Below, piece after piece: positions 1 through 9,269 of a DNA stretch of 52,817 nucleotides. The stretch is taken from assembly GCF_024810105.1 (NCBI RefSeq), contig NZ_JANUDX010000015.1:1-52817 (forward strand). The letters are read 5' to 3'. The number at the start of each line of letters is the position of its first letter. The stretch's first letter is position 1. The stretch is from Stenotrophomonas sp. BIGb0135 (GTDB lineage: Bacteria > Pseudomonadota > Gammaproteobacteria > Xanthomonadales > Xanthomonadaceae). Position numbers and translations under genes: made by a program. The notes under the pieces are model-generated. The model worked only from the letters and a program-made list of their open reading frames with translations. It made no database searches and was not told where the DNA came from.

Positions 1-44
1 GCGGGCCCGGGCCTTCCCCATACCTGGGGGGTTTGTTGGGCCCC

Positions 45-440
45 ACCCCCCCCCCCCCCCGGCCCCCCCCCCCCCCCCCCGCCCCACCCCCGGACAGTTG
101 GCTGGTGACGGATGGGACGGCGAAGCCGAAGCCGGAGCCGAAGCCGGAGCCGGATCCAGAGCCAGAGCCGGAGCCGGAGCACCCAGGGCACGCCTTGAAC
201 CCATGTTTGGGGGACAGGGGCACCGCCACCCCACCCCGGCTCCCCCTGGACCGTTGGCTGGTGACGGATGGGACAGCGAAGCCGAAGCCTGAGCTGGAGC
301 CGGAGCCGGAGCACCCAGGGCACGCCTTGAACCCATGTTTGGGGGACAGGGGCACCGCCACCCCACCCCGGCTCCCCCCGGACCGTTGGCTGGTGACGGG
401 CGGGGAGGCCGAAGCAGGGCAGCCAGCGGAGGTCCCGGCC
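45..440. repeat. Poly-C tracts followed by GC-rich tandem repeat (minisatellite)
   Basis: Two nearly pure C runs (about 45-60 and 63-80) are followed by a tandem repeat. The phrase GTTGGCTGGTGACGG recurs at 97, 253 and 385, giving unit spacings of 156 and 132 bp. The difference is 24 bp, which matches loss of four hexamers of the internal GAGCCG/AAGCCG array (about 120-180 in copy 1, 280-310 in copy 2). Between the phrases the copies share a segment with CACGCCTTGAACCCATG almost without change. An open frame (33-467) encodes Pro runs and Lys-Pro-Glu-Pro repeats but has no ribosome binding site and looks like a by-product of the repeat. I see no gene in 1-520. Confidence 0.75.
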
Positions 441-520
441 ATTGGCCGGGGCGAGGCTCGGTACTGACCAGGTGGCGGCAGGTGTCGGACGTGGCTCGGC
501 CACCAGCGTAAAATGGGCGG

Positions 521-1339
521 ATGAATACCCCCCAGGACTCCAGCCTCGGTCGCGAGGTTGCTTACCCGTCGCAGTACGATCCCGCGCTGCTGTTTCCCAT
601 TCCGCGCCGTGGCGCGCGTGAAGAGATCGGGCTGGACGAGGCGGCGCTGCCGTTCGTCGGGCACGACCGTTGGCAGGCCTATGAGCTGAGCTGGCTGGAC
701 CGGCGCGGCAAGCCTCGGGTGGCGGTGGCCACGATCAGCGTGCCGTGCACGTCGCCGAACCTGATCGAATCCAAGTCGTTCAAGCTGTACCTCAATTCGC
801 TCAACAGTACGCGTTTCGATGATGACGAGGCGGCGCGGCTGCGCATGGTGACCGATCTGTCGACGTGCGCAGGCGCGGTGGTGACGGTGCGCTTCGGGGT
901 GCCGGTGCTGGTGGAGGATGCCGAGGGCGAGTCGCTGGACGACCTGGACGTGGCGATCGAGTGCTACGGCCCGCCGGCGCCGGGGTTCCTGTCGGCGGAT
1001 GCGTCGCAGATCGTCACCGAGACGCTGAGCTCGGCGCTGCTCAAGTCCAATTGTCCGGTGACCGGGCAGCCGGACTGGGCCAGTGTGAGCCTCCGGTACC
1101 ACGGGCCGCAGATCGACCGCGAGGGGCTGTTGAAGTACCTGGTCAGCTACCGCGAACACGCCGAGTTCCACGAGCAGTGCGTGGAGCGGATCTTCAGCGA
1201 AATCACCCAGCGCTGCGCACCGCAGTGGCTGGAAGTGGAAGCGCGCTACACCCGCCGCGGCGGCCTGGACATCAACCCGTGGCGGGCCAGCCCGGGCATC
1301 GATCTGCCGGCCCGCACCGTGCGCGACCTGCGCCAGTAA
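521..1339 (+). CDS. queF: NADPH-dependent 7-cyano-7-deazaguanine reductase QueF
   Basis: 272 aa, the size of the long bimodular QueF enzymes (E. coli type). It reduces preQ0 to preQ1 with NADPH in the cytoplasm, a step in queuosine tRNA modification. The N-terminal half carries the QueF substrate motif around residues 83-90 (ESKSFKLY). The C-terminal half has the catalytic set: Cys178 in SNCPVTGQPD, Asp185, and His217-Glu218 in EFHEQC, all offset by 12 from E. coli Cys190, Asp197, His229 and Glu230. The start ATG at 521 has no clear Shine-Dalgarno; a TAAAAT box at 509-514 would place the transcript start at or near the ATG, so the message may be leaderless. The gene stands alone and is followed by a hairpin. 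Confidence 0.96.
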   Translation: MNTPQDSSLGREVAYPSQYDPALLFPIPRRGAREEIGLDEAALPFVGHDRWQAYELSWLDRRGKPRVAVATISVPCTSPNLIESKSFKLYLNSLNSTRFDDDEAARLRMVTDLSTCAGAVVTVRFGVPVLVEDAEGESLDDLDVAIECYGPPAPGFLSADASQIVTETLSSALLKSNCPVTGQPDWASVSLRYHGPQIDREGLLKYLVSYREHAEFHEQCVERIFSEITQRCAPQWLEVEARYTRRGGLDINPWRASPGIDLPARTVRDLRQ

Positions 1340-1345
1340 CCGGCT

Positions 1346-1362
1346 GCCGGCCAGTGGCCGGC
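1346..1362. other. Near-perfect palindrome after queF
   Basis: GCCGGCCA-G-TGGCCGGC forms an 8-bp stem seven bases after the queF stop. It has no T tract, so it is either a Rho-dependent-type 3' hairpin or a REP-like remnant. A second small hairpin CCACG-CCCTG-CGTGG lies at 1406-1420; it resembles the core of the GTAG-type palindrome seen at the right end of the window. Nothing else is recognisable in 1340-1575. Confidence 0.5.
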
Positions 1363-1575
1363 AACGGGCCGCCGCCGCCCCGGCCCGCCCGGGGCTGGGG
1401 GACCGCCACGCCCTGCGTGGCTGCGTGGGCGGCCTGACCTGATGGGTCCAGTCACACAGGGCGTGGCGCCGCCGTCGCCCCTCGTTCCGCACGTCTTCAC
1501 ATCCACGCCATGTCTCATTAACACGGGCTGTGACACCGTGCCTCCCATGTCGTCAATGAAGACGGGAGCGTGTGG

Positions 1576-1869
1576 ATGAGTACCGATAAGAAAGCCGATT
1601 TCTCCGGTGTCACCTCGAGCGTGGACAGTACCGCGCAGAAGGTGGAAAAGGCTGATTTCTCCGGCGTCACCTCATCGGTGGATACCACCGCCGAGAAGGT
1701 GGGAGGCACCTACACCGTACAGAAGGGCGACTCGCTGTCGAAGATCGCCAAACAGGAGCTGGGCGACGCCAACGCCTGGCAGAAAATCTTCGAGGCCAAC
1801 CGTGATGTGCTGGACGACCCGGACAAGATCTTCCCGGGCCAGACCCTCAAGTTGCCGCCCAAAGGCTGA
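1576..1869 (+). CDS. Small LysM-domain protein
   Basis: 97 aa from ATG 1576, preceded by a GACGGGA-like ribosome binding site; an in-frame GTG at 1570 is possible but is too close to that site. The C-terminal half (about residues 46-94) is one LysM module, with TYTVQKGDSLSKIA at its start and FPGQTLKLP at its end, which in this family binds glycan chains of peptidoglycan. The N-terminal half consists of two near-identical 19-20-residue copies of KADFSGVTSSVD-S/T-TA-Q/E-KV (residues 6-24 and 25-43), also visible as a DNA direct repeat near 1591-1646 and 1648-1703. There is no signal peptide or membrane segment, as in the cytosolic/periplasmic YgaU-like LysM proteins, so the location is uncertain. 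A lipoprotein gene follows 42 bp downstream and may be co-transcribed. Confidence 0.85.
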   Translation: MSTDKKADFSGVTSSVDSTAQKVEKADFSGVTSSVDTTAEKVGGTYTVQKGDSLSKIAKQELGDANAWQKIFEANRDVLDDPDKIFPGQTLKLPPKG

Positions 1870-1911
1870 GTCGTTCCACTTGCATTCCACAGATTCCCAG
1901 GGAGGAATTCC

Positions 1912-2418
1912 ATGAAGAAGACGTCCATCAGTACCGCCGTACTCGCTGCCTTGCTGGCCACCGTTGCGCTGGTCGGTTGCAAGAAGAAAGAAGACACCGC
2001 CGACAATAATGCGCAGCCCGCCGCGGCGACCACGCCGGCTGCGCCGGAACCGATGACCCAGGCCGCGCCGCAGCCGATGGCCGCTGCTGCCGGGGTGACC
2101 GTGTCCACCGTCACCGTGGGCAAGACCGCTGCCGCCGACAAGAGCGTGGCCACCACGGCGCTGTTCGCCCCGAAGGACGACATCATCGTGTCGGTCCGCA
2201 CCGACGGTGCCGCCAGCAACGCCAATGTCGGCGCCAAGCTGACCTTCCAGGATGGCCAGGTGGCCGGTGAGAACTCGCAGACGCTGAACACCACGGCGGC
2301 CGAGACCACCAACATCACCTTCAAGAATGCCAAGGGCTGGCCGGCGGGCAAGTACCGCGCGGAAGTCACGGTAGATGGTAAGGCGGCCGGAACGCCGCAA
2401 GAGTTCGAGGTCAAGTAA
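1912..2418 (+). CDS. Ala/Thr-rich lipoprotein of unknown function
   Basis: 168 aa. Residues 1-22 form a lipoprotein signal peptide ending in the lipobox LVGC with Cys23 as the acylation site; the next residues are KKK, so the Asp+2 inner-membrane retention signal is absent and an outer-membrane location is likely. A low-complexity Ala/Pro linker (about 30-60) precedes a domain of about 100 residues (60-168) with alternating beta-strand character (DIIVSVRTDG, GAKLTFQDGQ, KYRAEVTVDG), suggesting a small Ig-like or beta-sandwich fold. A strong ribosome binding site (GGGAGGA) lies ahead of ATG 1912. The gene lies downstream of the LysM gene and ends at a strong terminator, so the two probably form an envelope-related pair. 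I cannot assign a function. Confidence 0.85.
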   Translation: MKKTSISTAVLAALLATVALVGCKKKEDTADNNAQPAAATTPAAPEPMTQAAPQPMAAAAGVTVSTVTVGKTAAADKSVATTALFAPKDDIIVSVRTDGAASNANVGAKLTFQDGQVAGENSQTLNTTAAETTNITFKNAKGWPAGKYRAEVTVDGKAAGTPQEFEVK

Positions 2419-2456
2419 GCCCGCGCCGACTCTCTCCCGGCAACAGGCTCACGATG

Positions 2457-2484
2457 GACGCAGCCGCGAGGCTGCGTCTTTTTT
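2457..2484 (+). terminator. Intrinsic terminator after the lipoprotein gene
   Basis: GACGCAGCC-GCGA-GGCTGCGTC is a perfect 9-bp stem with a 4-base loop, followed directly by TTTTTT. It closes the LysM-lipoprotein transcription unit. Confidence 0.93.
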
Positions 2485-2555
2485 ATTTGAACTAGTAGTT
2501 GCGGTCGGAACTGTGTTAAGTGTTGCTCTCAGGTAAGAGCTCTCAGGAAGAGAAA

Positions 2556-3437
2556 ATGAGTGTTGCTAGGTTGCTGCCGCTTCTGATGGTCCCGGTAATT
2601 TTTCCGGCAAATGCTCAAAAAGTGACGTACATACATACCGATGCTTTGGGTAGTCCGGTCGCAACTACGGATGAGCAGGGCAATCTACTCGAGCGATTCG
2701 CATATGAGCCTTTTGGCCATCCCGTTGGCGACGGTGATTCTGATGGGCCTGCATTTGCGGGCCATGTACGAGATGGTTCGACCGGCTTAAGCTACATGCA
2801 ACAGCGATACTACGCACCTGACGTAGGGCTGTTTCTCAGCGTGGATCCTGTCACGCCCCATGGTGGCCGGCCGTCCCAGTTCAATAGATACCGCTACGCG
2901 AATGGGAACCCGTATTCCTTCACGGATCCAGACGGGCGCGTTGCGATCGTAACGCGCATGAAGGATGGATCTATAAACATAGATTTTCCTACCAAATTCA
3001 CCGGCGCTGCCGCGTCGCCAGAGAACGTTGCGACCTTCAAGGAACAGGTGTCTTCGATGTCTGGCACATACAGCGTGGATGGCAAGCAAACCCGCGTCAC
3101 AGTGGGGGTTTCGGACATCACCAAAAAGACGCCGCGCTCAGCTAGAAATGAGGTCAAGCTCGTTGAGGGTGAGACATCTCACCCAACAGGCAGAAGTTTC
3201 GCGGAGCTTGGTGGAAAACGCAGTGAGATCAACGTTCTTGATCGATTTTCAAGGGGTGTTGTTCCTCATGAAGTAGGCCATCTTGGCGGCGTGGATGACC
3301 TTTATGACAAAACTACTGGTCGGCCTGACCCAGCCCGAGGAAATGGGGTGATGAATAGAGTTCCTGGAATCGTCGATGATTTCCTGATTAACGGAATGAT
3401 CGAGTCCAGTTCAAATGTTCAAAAACGGGAACGATAG
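2556..3437 (+). CDS. Secreted short RHS-core protein with C-terminal metzincin-like protease domain
   Basis: 293 aa from ATG 2556 (AGGAAG five bases upstream); an in-frame GTG at 2520 lacks a ribosome site and would bury the signal peptide. Residues 1-20 are a Sec signal peptide (cleavage ANA-Q). Residues 24-120 are a typical RHS-associated core: YIHTDALGSP, YEPFGHP, TGLSYMQQRYY, FLSVDPVTPHGG, RYRYANGNPYSFTDPDGR. After the conserved DPDGR border the sequence changes to a unique C-terminal domain (120-293). This has HEVGHLGGVDD at 238-248, which fits HExxHxxGxxD with Asp248 as third zinc ligand, as in snapalysin-type metzincins, and a downstream Met266 in GVMN that could be the Met-turn. It is therefore probably a zinc protease effector. 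The long RHS cage and N-terminal delivery domains are absent. DNA is AT-richer than its neighbours, which suggests acquisition. Confidence 0.85.
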   Translation: MSVARLLPLLMVPVIFPANAQKVTYIHTDALGSPVATTDEQGNLLERFAYEPFGHPVGDGDSDGPAFAGHVRDGSTGLSYMQQRYYAPDVGLFLSVDPVTPHGGRPSQFNRYRYANGNPYSFTDPDGRVAIVTRMKDGSINIDFPTKFTGAAASPENVATFKEQVSSMSGTYSVDGKQTRVTVGVSDITKKTPRSARNEVKLVEGETSHPTGRSFAELGGKRSEINVLDRFSRGVVPHEVGHLGGVDDLYDKTTGRPDPARGNGVMNRVPGIVDDFLINGMIESSSNVQKRER

Positions 3438-3439
3438 GT

Positions 3440-4003
3440 ATGAAGAGCTTCTATCGCTACGTCAGTCTTATCGCCGTCTTGGCGCCGCTTTCATCCTCCG
3501 CGCAAGATGCAAACCTCTGGGCCTACAGCTGCGACCACTTTCTCCATGGCGCCTGCTTGCGAATTCCCAGTGGGATGTCAGTGAATTACGAGGCGCCTGC
3601 GGACTTTGGACTCCATCGCGTGCAGGTGGAGGGGCGTGAGGTCGTACTTGTATACGAGGGGGATGCACCCAGTAGACGGCCAGCAGACACCCCCGCAGAT
3701 CTGAAGCTGACTGCTCCCGGCTATCAGCTCTATGCGTTCAAGGTGAGCGAGGGAAAATCAGTTCGCTACGACCTGCACGTTTCTTCCGCCAAGTCAGAGG
3801 TGATGCCGTTGCACTTGGTGGCAAGAACGACAGGCGCAGTGGAGCAAGCTGCCTTGGCTGCAGTGCTTGGTGGCTTCCGTGTATGCAGTTTCAAACGAAA
3901 TCGCACCGATCAGACGCTTGTGTGCCCCAGGCGCAGTATGTGGGGACAGGCGCTTTCCGAGTGGGCAACTGGCAAAGCTTCCGCGAAGGCGCCGACGGAC
4001 TGA
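3440..4003 (+). CDS. Secreted hypothetical protein, candidate immunity/inhibitor of the RHS protease
   Basis: 187 aa, starting 2 bp after the stop of the RHS-protease gene, so translation is probably coupled. Residues 1-21 form a signal peptide (cleavage SSA-Q), placing the product in the periplasm or outside, the same compartment expected for the upstream protein. The mature part has four Cys (near CDHFLHGAC in the N-terminal third, and CSFKRNRTDQTLVC near the C-terminus), consistent with two disulfides. No known domain is recognised. Position, coupling and matching export suggest a cognate immunity protein or protease inhibitor; this is inference from arrangement alone. Base composition is intermediate between the RHS gene and the GC-rich chromosome. 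Confidence 0.7.
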   Translation: MKSFYRYVSLIAVLAPLSSSAQDANLWAYSCDHFLHGACLRIPSGMSVNYEAPADFGLHRVQVEGREVVLVYEGDAPSRRPADTPADLKLTAPGYQLYAFKVSEGKSVRYDLHVSSAKSEVMPLHLVARTTGAVEQAALAAVLGGFRVCSFKRNRTDQTLVCPRRSMWGQALSEWATGKASAKAPTD

Positions 4004-4321
4004 GTCTCCGACGATACACGCACACATCCAAGCCTGCACCGAACCCGGTCTGACGCCACTTTCGCGCCCGCCGCCATCTGGCCGCCAACCGCCGCGTAGA
4101 TCGATGTGTTCCAATACGTTTGCGTATGGTCCGGCTTTGCTCCCGAGAGCTGAAAACGCGACAATGCGGGGGTTTCCCGCCGCACGCACCGCTGGGTGGC
4201 GCGCTCCTCGGGGAAAGTGCGGGCCACGCTCTGCGGTGCCCTGCGCGCGACACGGTTGCACGCGGCCCGGCATCGCCGTCGGCCATCATTCACGAGATCC
4301 GCAAGAGAGCCCTGATCCCCC
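4004..4321. other. Intergenic region upstream of icd
   Basis: 318 bp without a convincing gene. It contains a small inverted repeat ATACG-TTTG-CGTAT (about 4113-4126) and a candidate promoter described separately. No terminator with a T tract was found after the RHS-associated gene. Confidence 0.5.
4137..4165 (+). promoter_or_regulatory. Possible icd promoter
   Basis: TTGCTC (4137-4142) and GACAAT (4160-4165) are separated by 17 bp, a plausible -35/-10 pair for the housekeeping sigma factor. The match is moderate and the leader to icd would be about 150 nt. Prediction only. Confidence 0.3.
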
Positions 4322-6547
<2,226 letters not shown>

Positions 6548-6581
6548 GCTCCGCCTGCCGCACACGCGGTGATGGACGAAG

Positions 6582-6607
6582 AACCCGCGCCTCGGCGCGG
6601 GTTTTTT
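6582..6607 (+). terminator. Intrinsic terminator of icd
   Basis: AACCCGCGC-CTCG-GCGCGGGTT followed by a T run, 35 bp after the icd stop. On the opposite strand it lies just beyond the end of the convergent pseudogene. Confidence 0.93.
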
Positions 6608-6619
6608 GTGCGCGGCGCA

Positions 6620-7180
6620 CTAGCGGCGGTGCTGGCGCGGTGGCGTCGGGAACAGGGCCAGGATGCTGTCCACCGCGACGTCCAGCTGGTCCACGTCGCC
6701 CCCTCGACGGGCCACCTCGGCGCGGATGTACGCCTCCAGGTCCGACGGTGCGCACATGCCCGCCATGCAGAACTGGTCCATCAACGCGCTCCCTGCCGCG
6801 CAGTCCAGCCCGCGCCTGCACGCCGCGATCTGCCACGCATGACCCGCCACCTCGCCGCGGGTGAAGTCCACGGCCTCGTCCCCACCAGCCTCGTGGCGCA
6901 TGTCGCCCAGGTAGAGCATCGCGGTGGGATCATCGGCCGCCACCACCTGTTCGATCAGGGTCAGGTAGGCGGCGTGTGTGGATCGGGTCCGGTTCGCCCC
7001 GTTGCAGCCAGATGATCGAGGCGACGTCGCCGTTGAGGGCGGCCATCGCCCGCCACCTCGGCAAGCGTGACGATGGTCGTGCCCGGGTCTCCGGCATGAA
7101 GGCCGCGTCAACGCGAATGGAACGGAACTTGCCTTGTCGCGACGGCGTCCGGACGGCCGCGCACGGTGCGCAAACGTCAA
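6620..7180 (-). pseudogene. Frameshifted gene for a Cys-rich-tail protein of unknown function
   Basis: Read on the minus strand, one coherent protein is spread over all three frames. It goes through RSIRVDAAFMPE (about 7090-7130), TIVTLAEVA (about 7052-7080), MAALNGDVASIIWLQ (about 7000-7048) and AAYLTLIEQVVAADD to the stop at 6620. Three single-base lesions explain this: one missing base near 7087-7092, one extra base in the CCC at 7049-7051, and one extra base in the GTGTGTG at 6973-6980. The C-terminal third, in one open frame, has the spacing CRRGLDC...FCMAGMC, a Cys pattern I associate with small uncharacterised proteins of this family of bacteria. No clear start codon remains upstream. 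Convergent with icd. Sequencing error at the short runs cannot be excluded. Confidence 0.65.
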
Positions 7181-7283
7181 CTCAATCTGTGCGATCCATC
7201 ACTTATAGGCCGATATCGATGGCATAGCCTATCGACGATCTTTTCTGCAGTAAGTGTGAACTCTCACAGCGCAGGGGAAGGCG

Positions 7284-8237
7284 ATGGCCAGGGTGCTGGT
7301 GGTTGGATCGGATATCCAGGGGGAGCACGCCTTGCTGCAGCGCCTGCGTGCGGCGGCGGCGTTGCCGGCCGATACCGTGCGCAGTTGCCGCGATCTGGAC
7401 GATTGCGACCTGCTGGTGATCAAGGACACGCCCGCGCTGCGCAACGCGGCGATGCGGATGGTGCGCGAGCGGCCCAGGATCCAGTTCTGGATCGAAGACC
7501 AGCATGGCCACCTGCGGCATGGGCAGGGCGATGAACATGCCGTGCTCGACGACCACGCGATCGAGCATGCACTGCGGCAGATGCCGGCGGTATCGGCGCC
7601 GATCGAGGAGCCCATTGCGGCGCGCGCGGCCAAGGCCATCACCCGCGCGCTGCGCGAGAGCCTGCAGTCGCGGCATGGGCATGCCGTGCTTGCCCTGGAT
7701 GGGTTGCCGTTGCTGCTGCTGGACTTCGAGCAGGACCAGATGGTGGTGCCCGATGGCAGCGGCAATGCCGAACTGGCGCAACTGCTGTCCGATGACTTCG
7801 AGCGCCTGGCACTGCACGGTATTGCGGCCAAGCGCTACCAGCAGCTGGCCGGCGACCTGCCGCGCCAGTCCTTGCGCCCGCTGTTGTGGCAATGGGGCCA
7901 GCACCCGGCGCACTGGGACGACCTGGATGCACGCCTGCAGCGGCACGCGCGCGTGCGCCTGTTGCGCTGGCCGGATTTCCGCGTACTGGGCCACCAGCAC
8001 GACAGCTTCCGGCTGTGTTCGCTGCTGCTCAAGCGCGCCTGCAGCGTGGACGAATGCGCCTCGCTGCTGGACATTTCCGGTGCCGCGGTGCGTGCGTTCG
8101 TGCACCCGGCCTACCTGTGCGGCTACGCCGCGCTGGAGCCGGCGGCAGAGGGCAGCCGGCTGGCCAGCGTGGCCAGCGAAGGCGGCGGGCTGCTGGCCCG
8201 GATGTGGCGCAGCGTGCGCCAGCGTGGCGGGGGCTGA
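7284..8237 (+). CDS. Uncharacterised first protein of the GTPase/roadblock operon
   Basis: 317 aa with a strong ribosome site (GGGGAAGG) ahead of ATG 7284. The N-terminus (MARVLVVGSDIQGEHALLQRL) and the following LLVIKDTP segment look like a Rossmann/receiver-type alpha-beta fold, but I see no phospho-acceptor Asp pattern, so it may be a pseudo-receiver. Residues about 130-230 are helical. The C-terminal part (about 240-300; LCSLLLKRACSVDECASLLDIS) could be a winged-helix-like domain. The stop is 2 bp before the GTPase ATG, so the four genes 7284-9604 form one operon. Location is predicted cytoplasmic. By position it is a likely partner or output protein for the GTPase, but no function can be read from the sequence. 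Confidence 0.8.
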   Translation: MARVLVVGSDIQGEHALLQRLRAAAALPADTVRSCRDLDDCDLLVIKDTPALRNAAMRMVRERPRIQFWIEDQHGHLRHGQGDEHAVLDDHAIEHALRQMPAVSAPIEEPIAARAAKAITRALRESLQSRHGHAVLALDGLPLLLLDFEQDQMVVPDGSGNAELAQLLSDDFERLALHGIAAKRYQQLAGDLPRQSLRPLLWQWGQHPAHWDDLDARLQRHARVRLLRWPDFRVLGHQHDSFRLCSLLLKRACSVDECASLLDISGAAVRAFVHPAYLCGYAALEPAAEGSRLASVASEGGGLLARMWRSVRQRGGG

Positions 8238-8239
8238 GC

Positions 8240-8788
8240 ATGCGCGAACACAAGATCGTGGTGCTCGGCAGCATGGGCAGCGGCAAGTCGACGCTGGTGC
8301 GCGCGATCGCGGCCGGCGCGGTGATCGACACCGATGTGCACAACAGCGACCGCCAGGGCGCCGACAAGGCCTCGACCACCGTGGCCATGGACTATGCCGA
8401 CATCGACCTGCCCAACGGCGACCGGTTGCGCCTGTACGGCACGCCCGGGCAGCAGCGGTTCGACTTCCTGTGGCCGATCCTGCTGCAGGGCGCGAGCGGG
8501 GTGGTGCTGCTGCTCGACGCCACCCGCGGCACGGCGATCGCCGAGCTGGAGGCCTACCTGGGCGTGCTGCTGCAGCACGCCGCGCAGGTGCCGGCGGTGA
8601 TCGGGGTATCGCGGCTGGACCTGGCCCCGCAGTTCGACCTGGAGGCCTGCGCGGTCCGGGCCGGGCGCGAGGGGCGCTGGTTGCCGGTGGTGCCGCTGGA
8701 TGCGCGTGACCGCGAACAGGGGCTGTGCCTGATGGACGTGCTGATGAGCGAGATGGAAGCCGGGGCACTGGTGGCGGCGCATGGCTGA
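8240..8788 (+). CDS. Small ATP/GTP-binding protein of the roadblock-associated GTPase type
   Basis: 182 aa. Start ATG 8240 lies 2 bp after the upstream stop. The P-loop is GSMGSGKST (residues 10-18, Lys16). The G3 region reads LYGTPGQQRF, with the Gly-Thr-Pro-Gly-Gln form seen in bacterial MglA-like and Cvn-type GTPases instead of DxxGQ, and the base-recognition motif is degenerate (SRLDL instead of NKxD). These proteins act as molecular switches controlled by roadblock/LC7 partners, in systems such as MglA/MglB polarity control and the Streptomyces cvn conservons. Here two roadblock-type proteins are encoded directly downstream; the first overlaps this gene by 8 bp, which supports tight stoichiometric coupling. 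Confidence 0.9.
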   Translation: MREHKIVVLGSMGSGKSTLVRAIAAGAVIDTDVHNSDRQGADKASTTVAMDYADIDLPNGDRLRLYGTPGQQRFDFLWPILLQGASGVVLLLDATRGTAIAELEAYLGVLLQHAAQVPAVIGVSRLDLAPQFDLEACAVRAGREGRWLPVVPLDARDREQGLCLMDVLMSEMEAGALVAAHG

Positions 8789-9269
8789 CGGACACGAGGT
8801 GCGCGGCCTGGATGCCGCACTGCGGACGCGCCTGGCCGGTCACCTGCAGCGCTTTGCCGACGACATCAACGGCGTGCGCAGCGTGGTGCTGGCCAGCGTG
8901 GATGGCTTCGCCCTGGTGCCGGCGGCCGGCACCCATGGCAACGGCGAACGGTTGGCGGCGATGACCAGCGCGATGTTGGCCCTGGCCGCGGCAGTCGGGC
9001 GCGAGCTGGCGCTGGGCGAGCTGGAGGTGCTGATGCTCGAGGCCGACGGCGGCAAGGTGCTGATGCTGGCGTTGCCTGCCGAGCCGGCCCCCCTGCTGCT
9101 GATGACCGCCTGCGATGCGCGCTGCGTGATCGGCAAGGTGCTGTGGAATGCCAAGGAATGTGGCCGGAACATCATGGCCGAACTCAGCGGATCACGAGCC
9201 GATCCGCAGGGGAAGACGGGGCTCGACAACCAACGGGGTGCAACATGGCAGGACTCGACGATACCTTGA
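8781..9269 (+). CDS. Roadblock/LC7-domain protein (1)
   Basis: 162 aa, overlapping the GTPase gene by 8 bp. Residues about 15-120 fit the roadblock/LC7 fold: an N-terminal helix (LDAALRTRLAGHLQRFADDI) followed by NGVRSVVLASVDGFAL, a helical AAMTSAMLALAAAVGRELA segment, and strands VLMLEADGGKVLMLAL and LLLMTACD. Proteins of this family bind small GTPases and can act as activators or scaffolds. The last 40 residues are polar and probably disordered; their coding sequence overlaps the start of the next gene by 25 bp, so part of the tail may exist only because of that overlap. Confidence 0.85.
   Translation: MADGHEVRGLDAALRTRLAGHLQRFADDINGVRSVVLASVDGFALVPAAGTHGNGERLAAMTSAMLALAAAVGRELALGELEVLMLEADGGKVLMLALPAEPAPLLLMTACDARCVIGKVLWNAKECGRNIMAELSGSRADPQGKTGLDNQRGATWQDSTIP

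Noticed and set aside
33..467. Possible 144-aa Pro/Lys/Glu repeat protein
   Set aside because: It follows the minisatellite exactly, lacks a ribosome site, starts in a poly-C tract, and an overlapping second frame is also open.
2556..3437. RHS gene considered as a fragment of a broken full-length RHS gene
   Set aside because: It has its own ribosome site and signal peptide, no RHS-repeat remnants upstream, and an intact C-terminal domain, so it is a short form and not debris.
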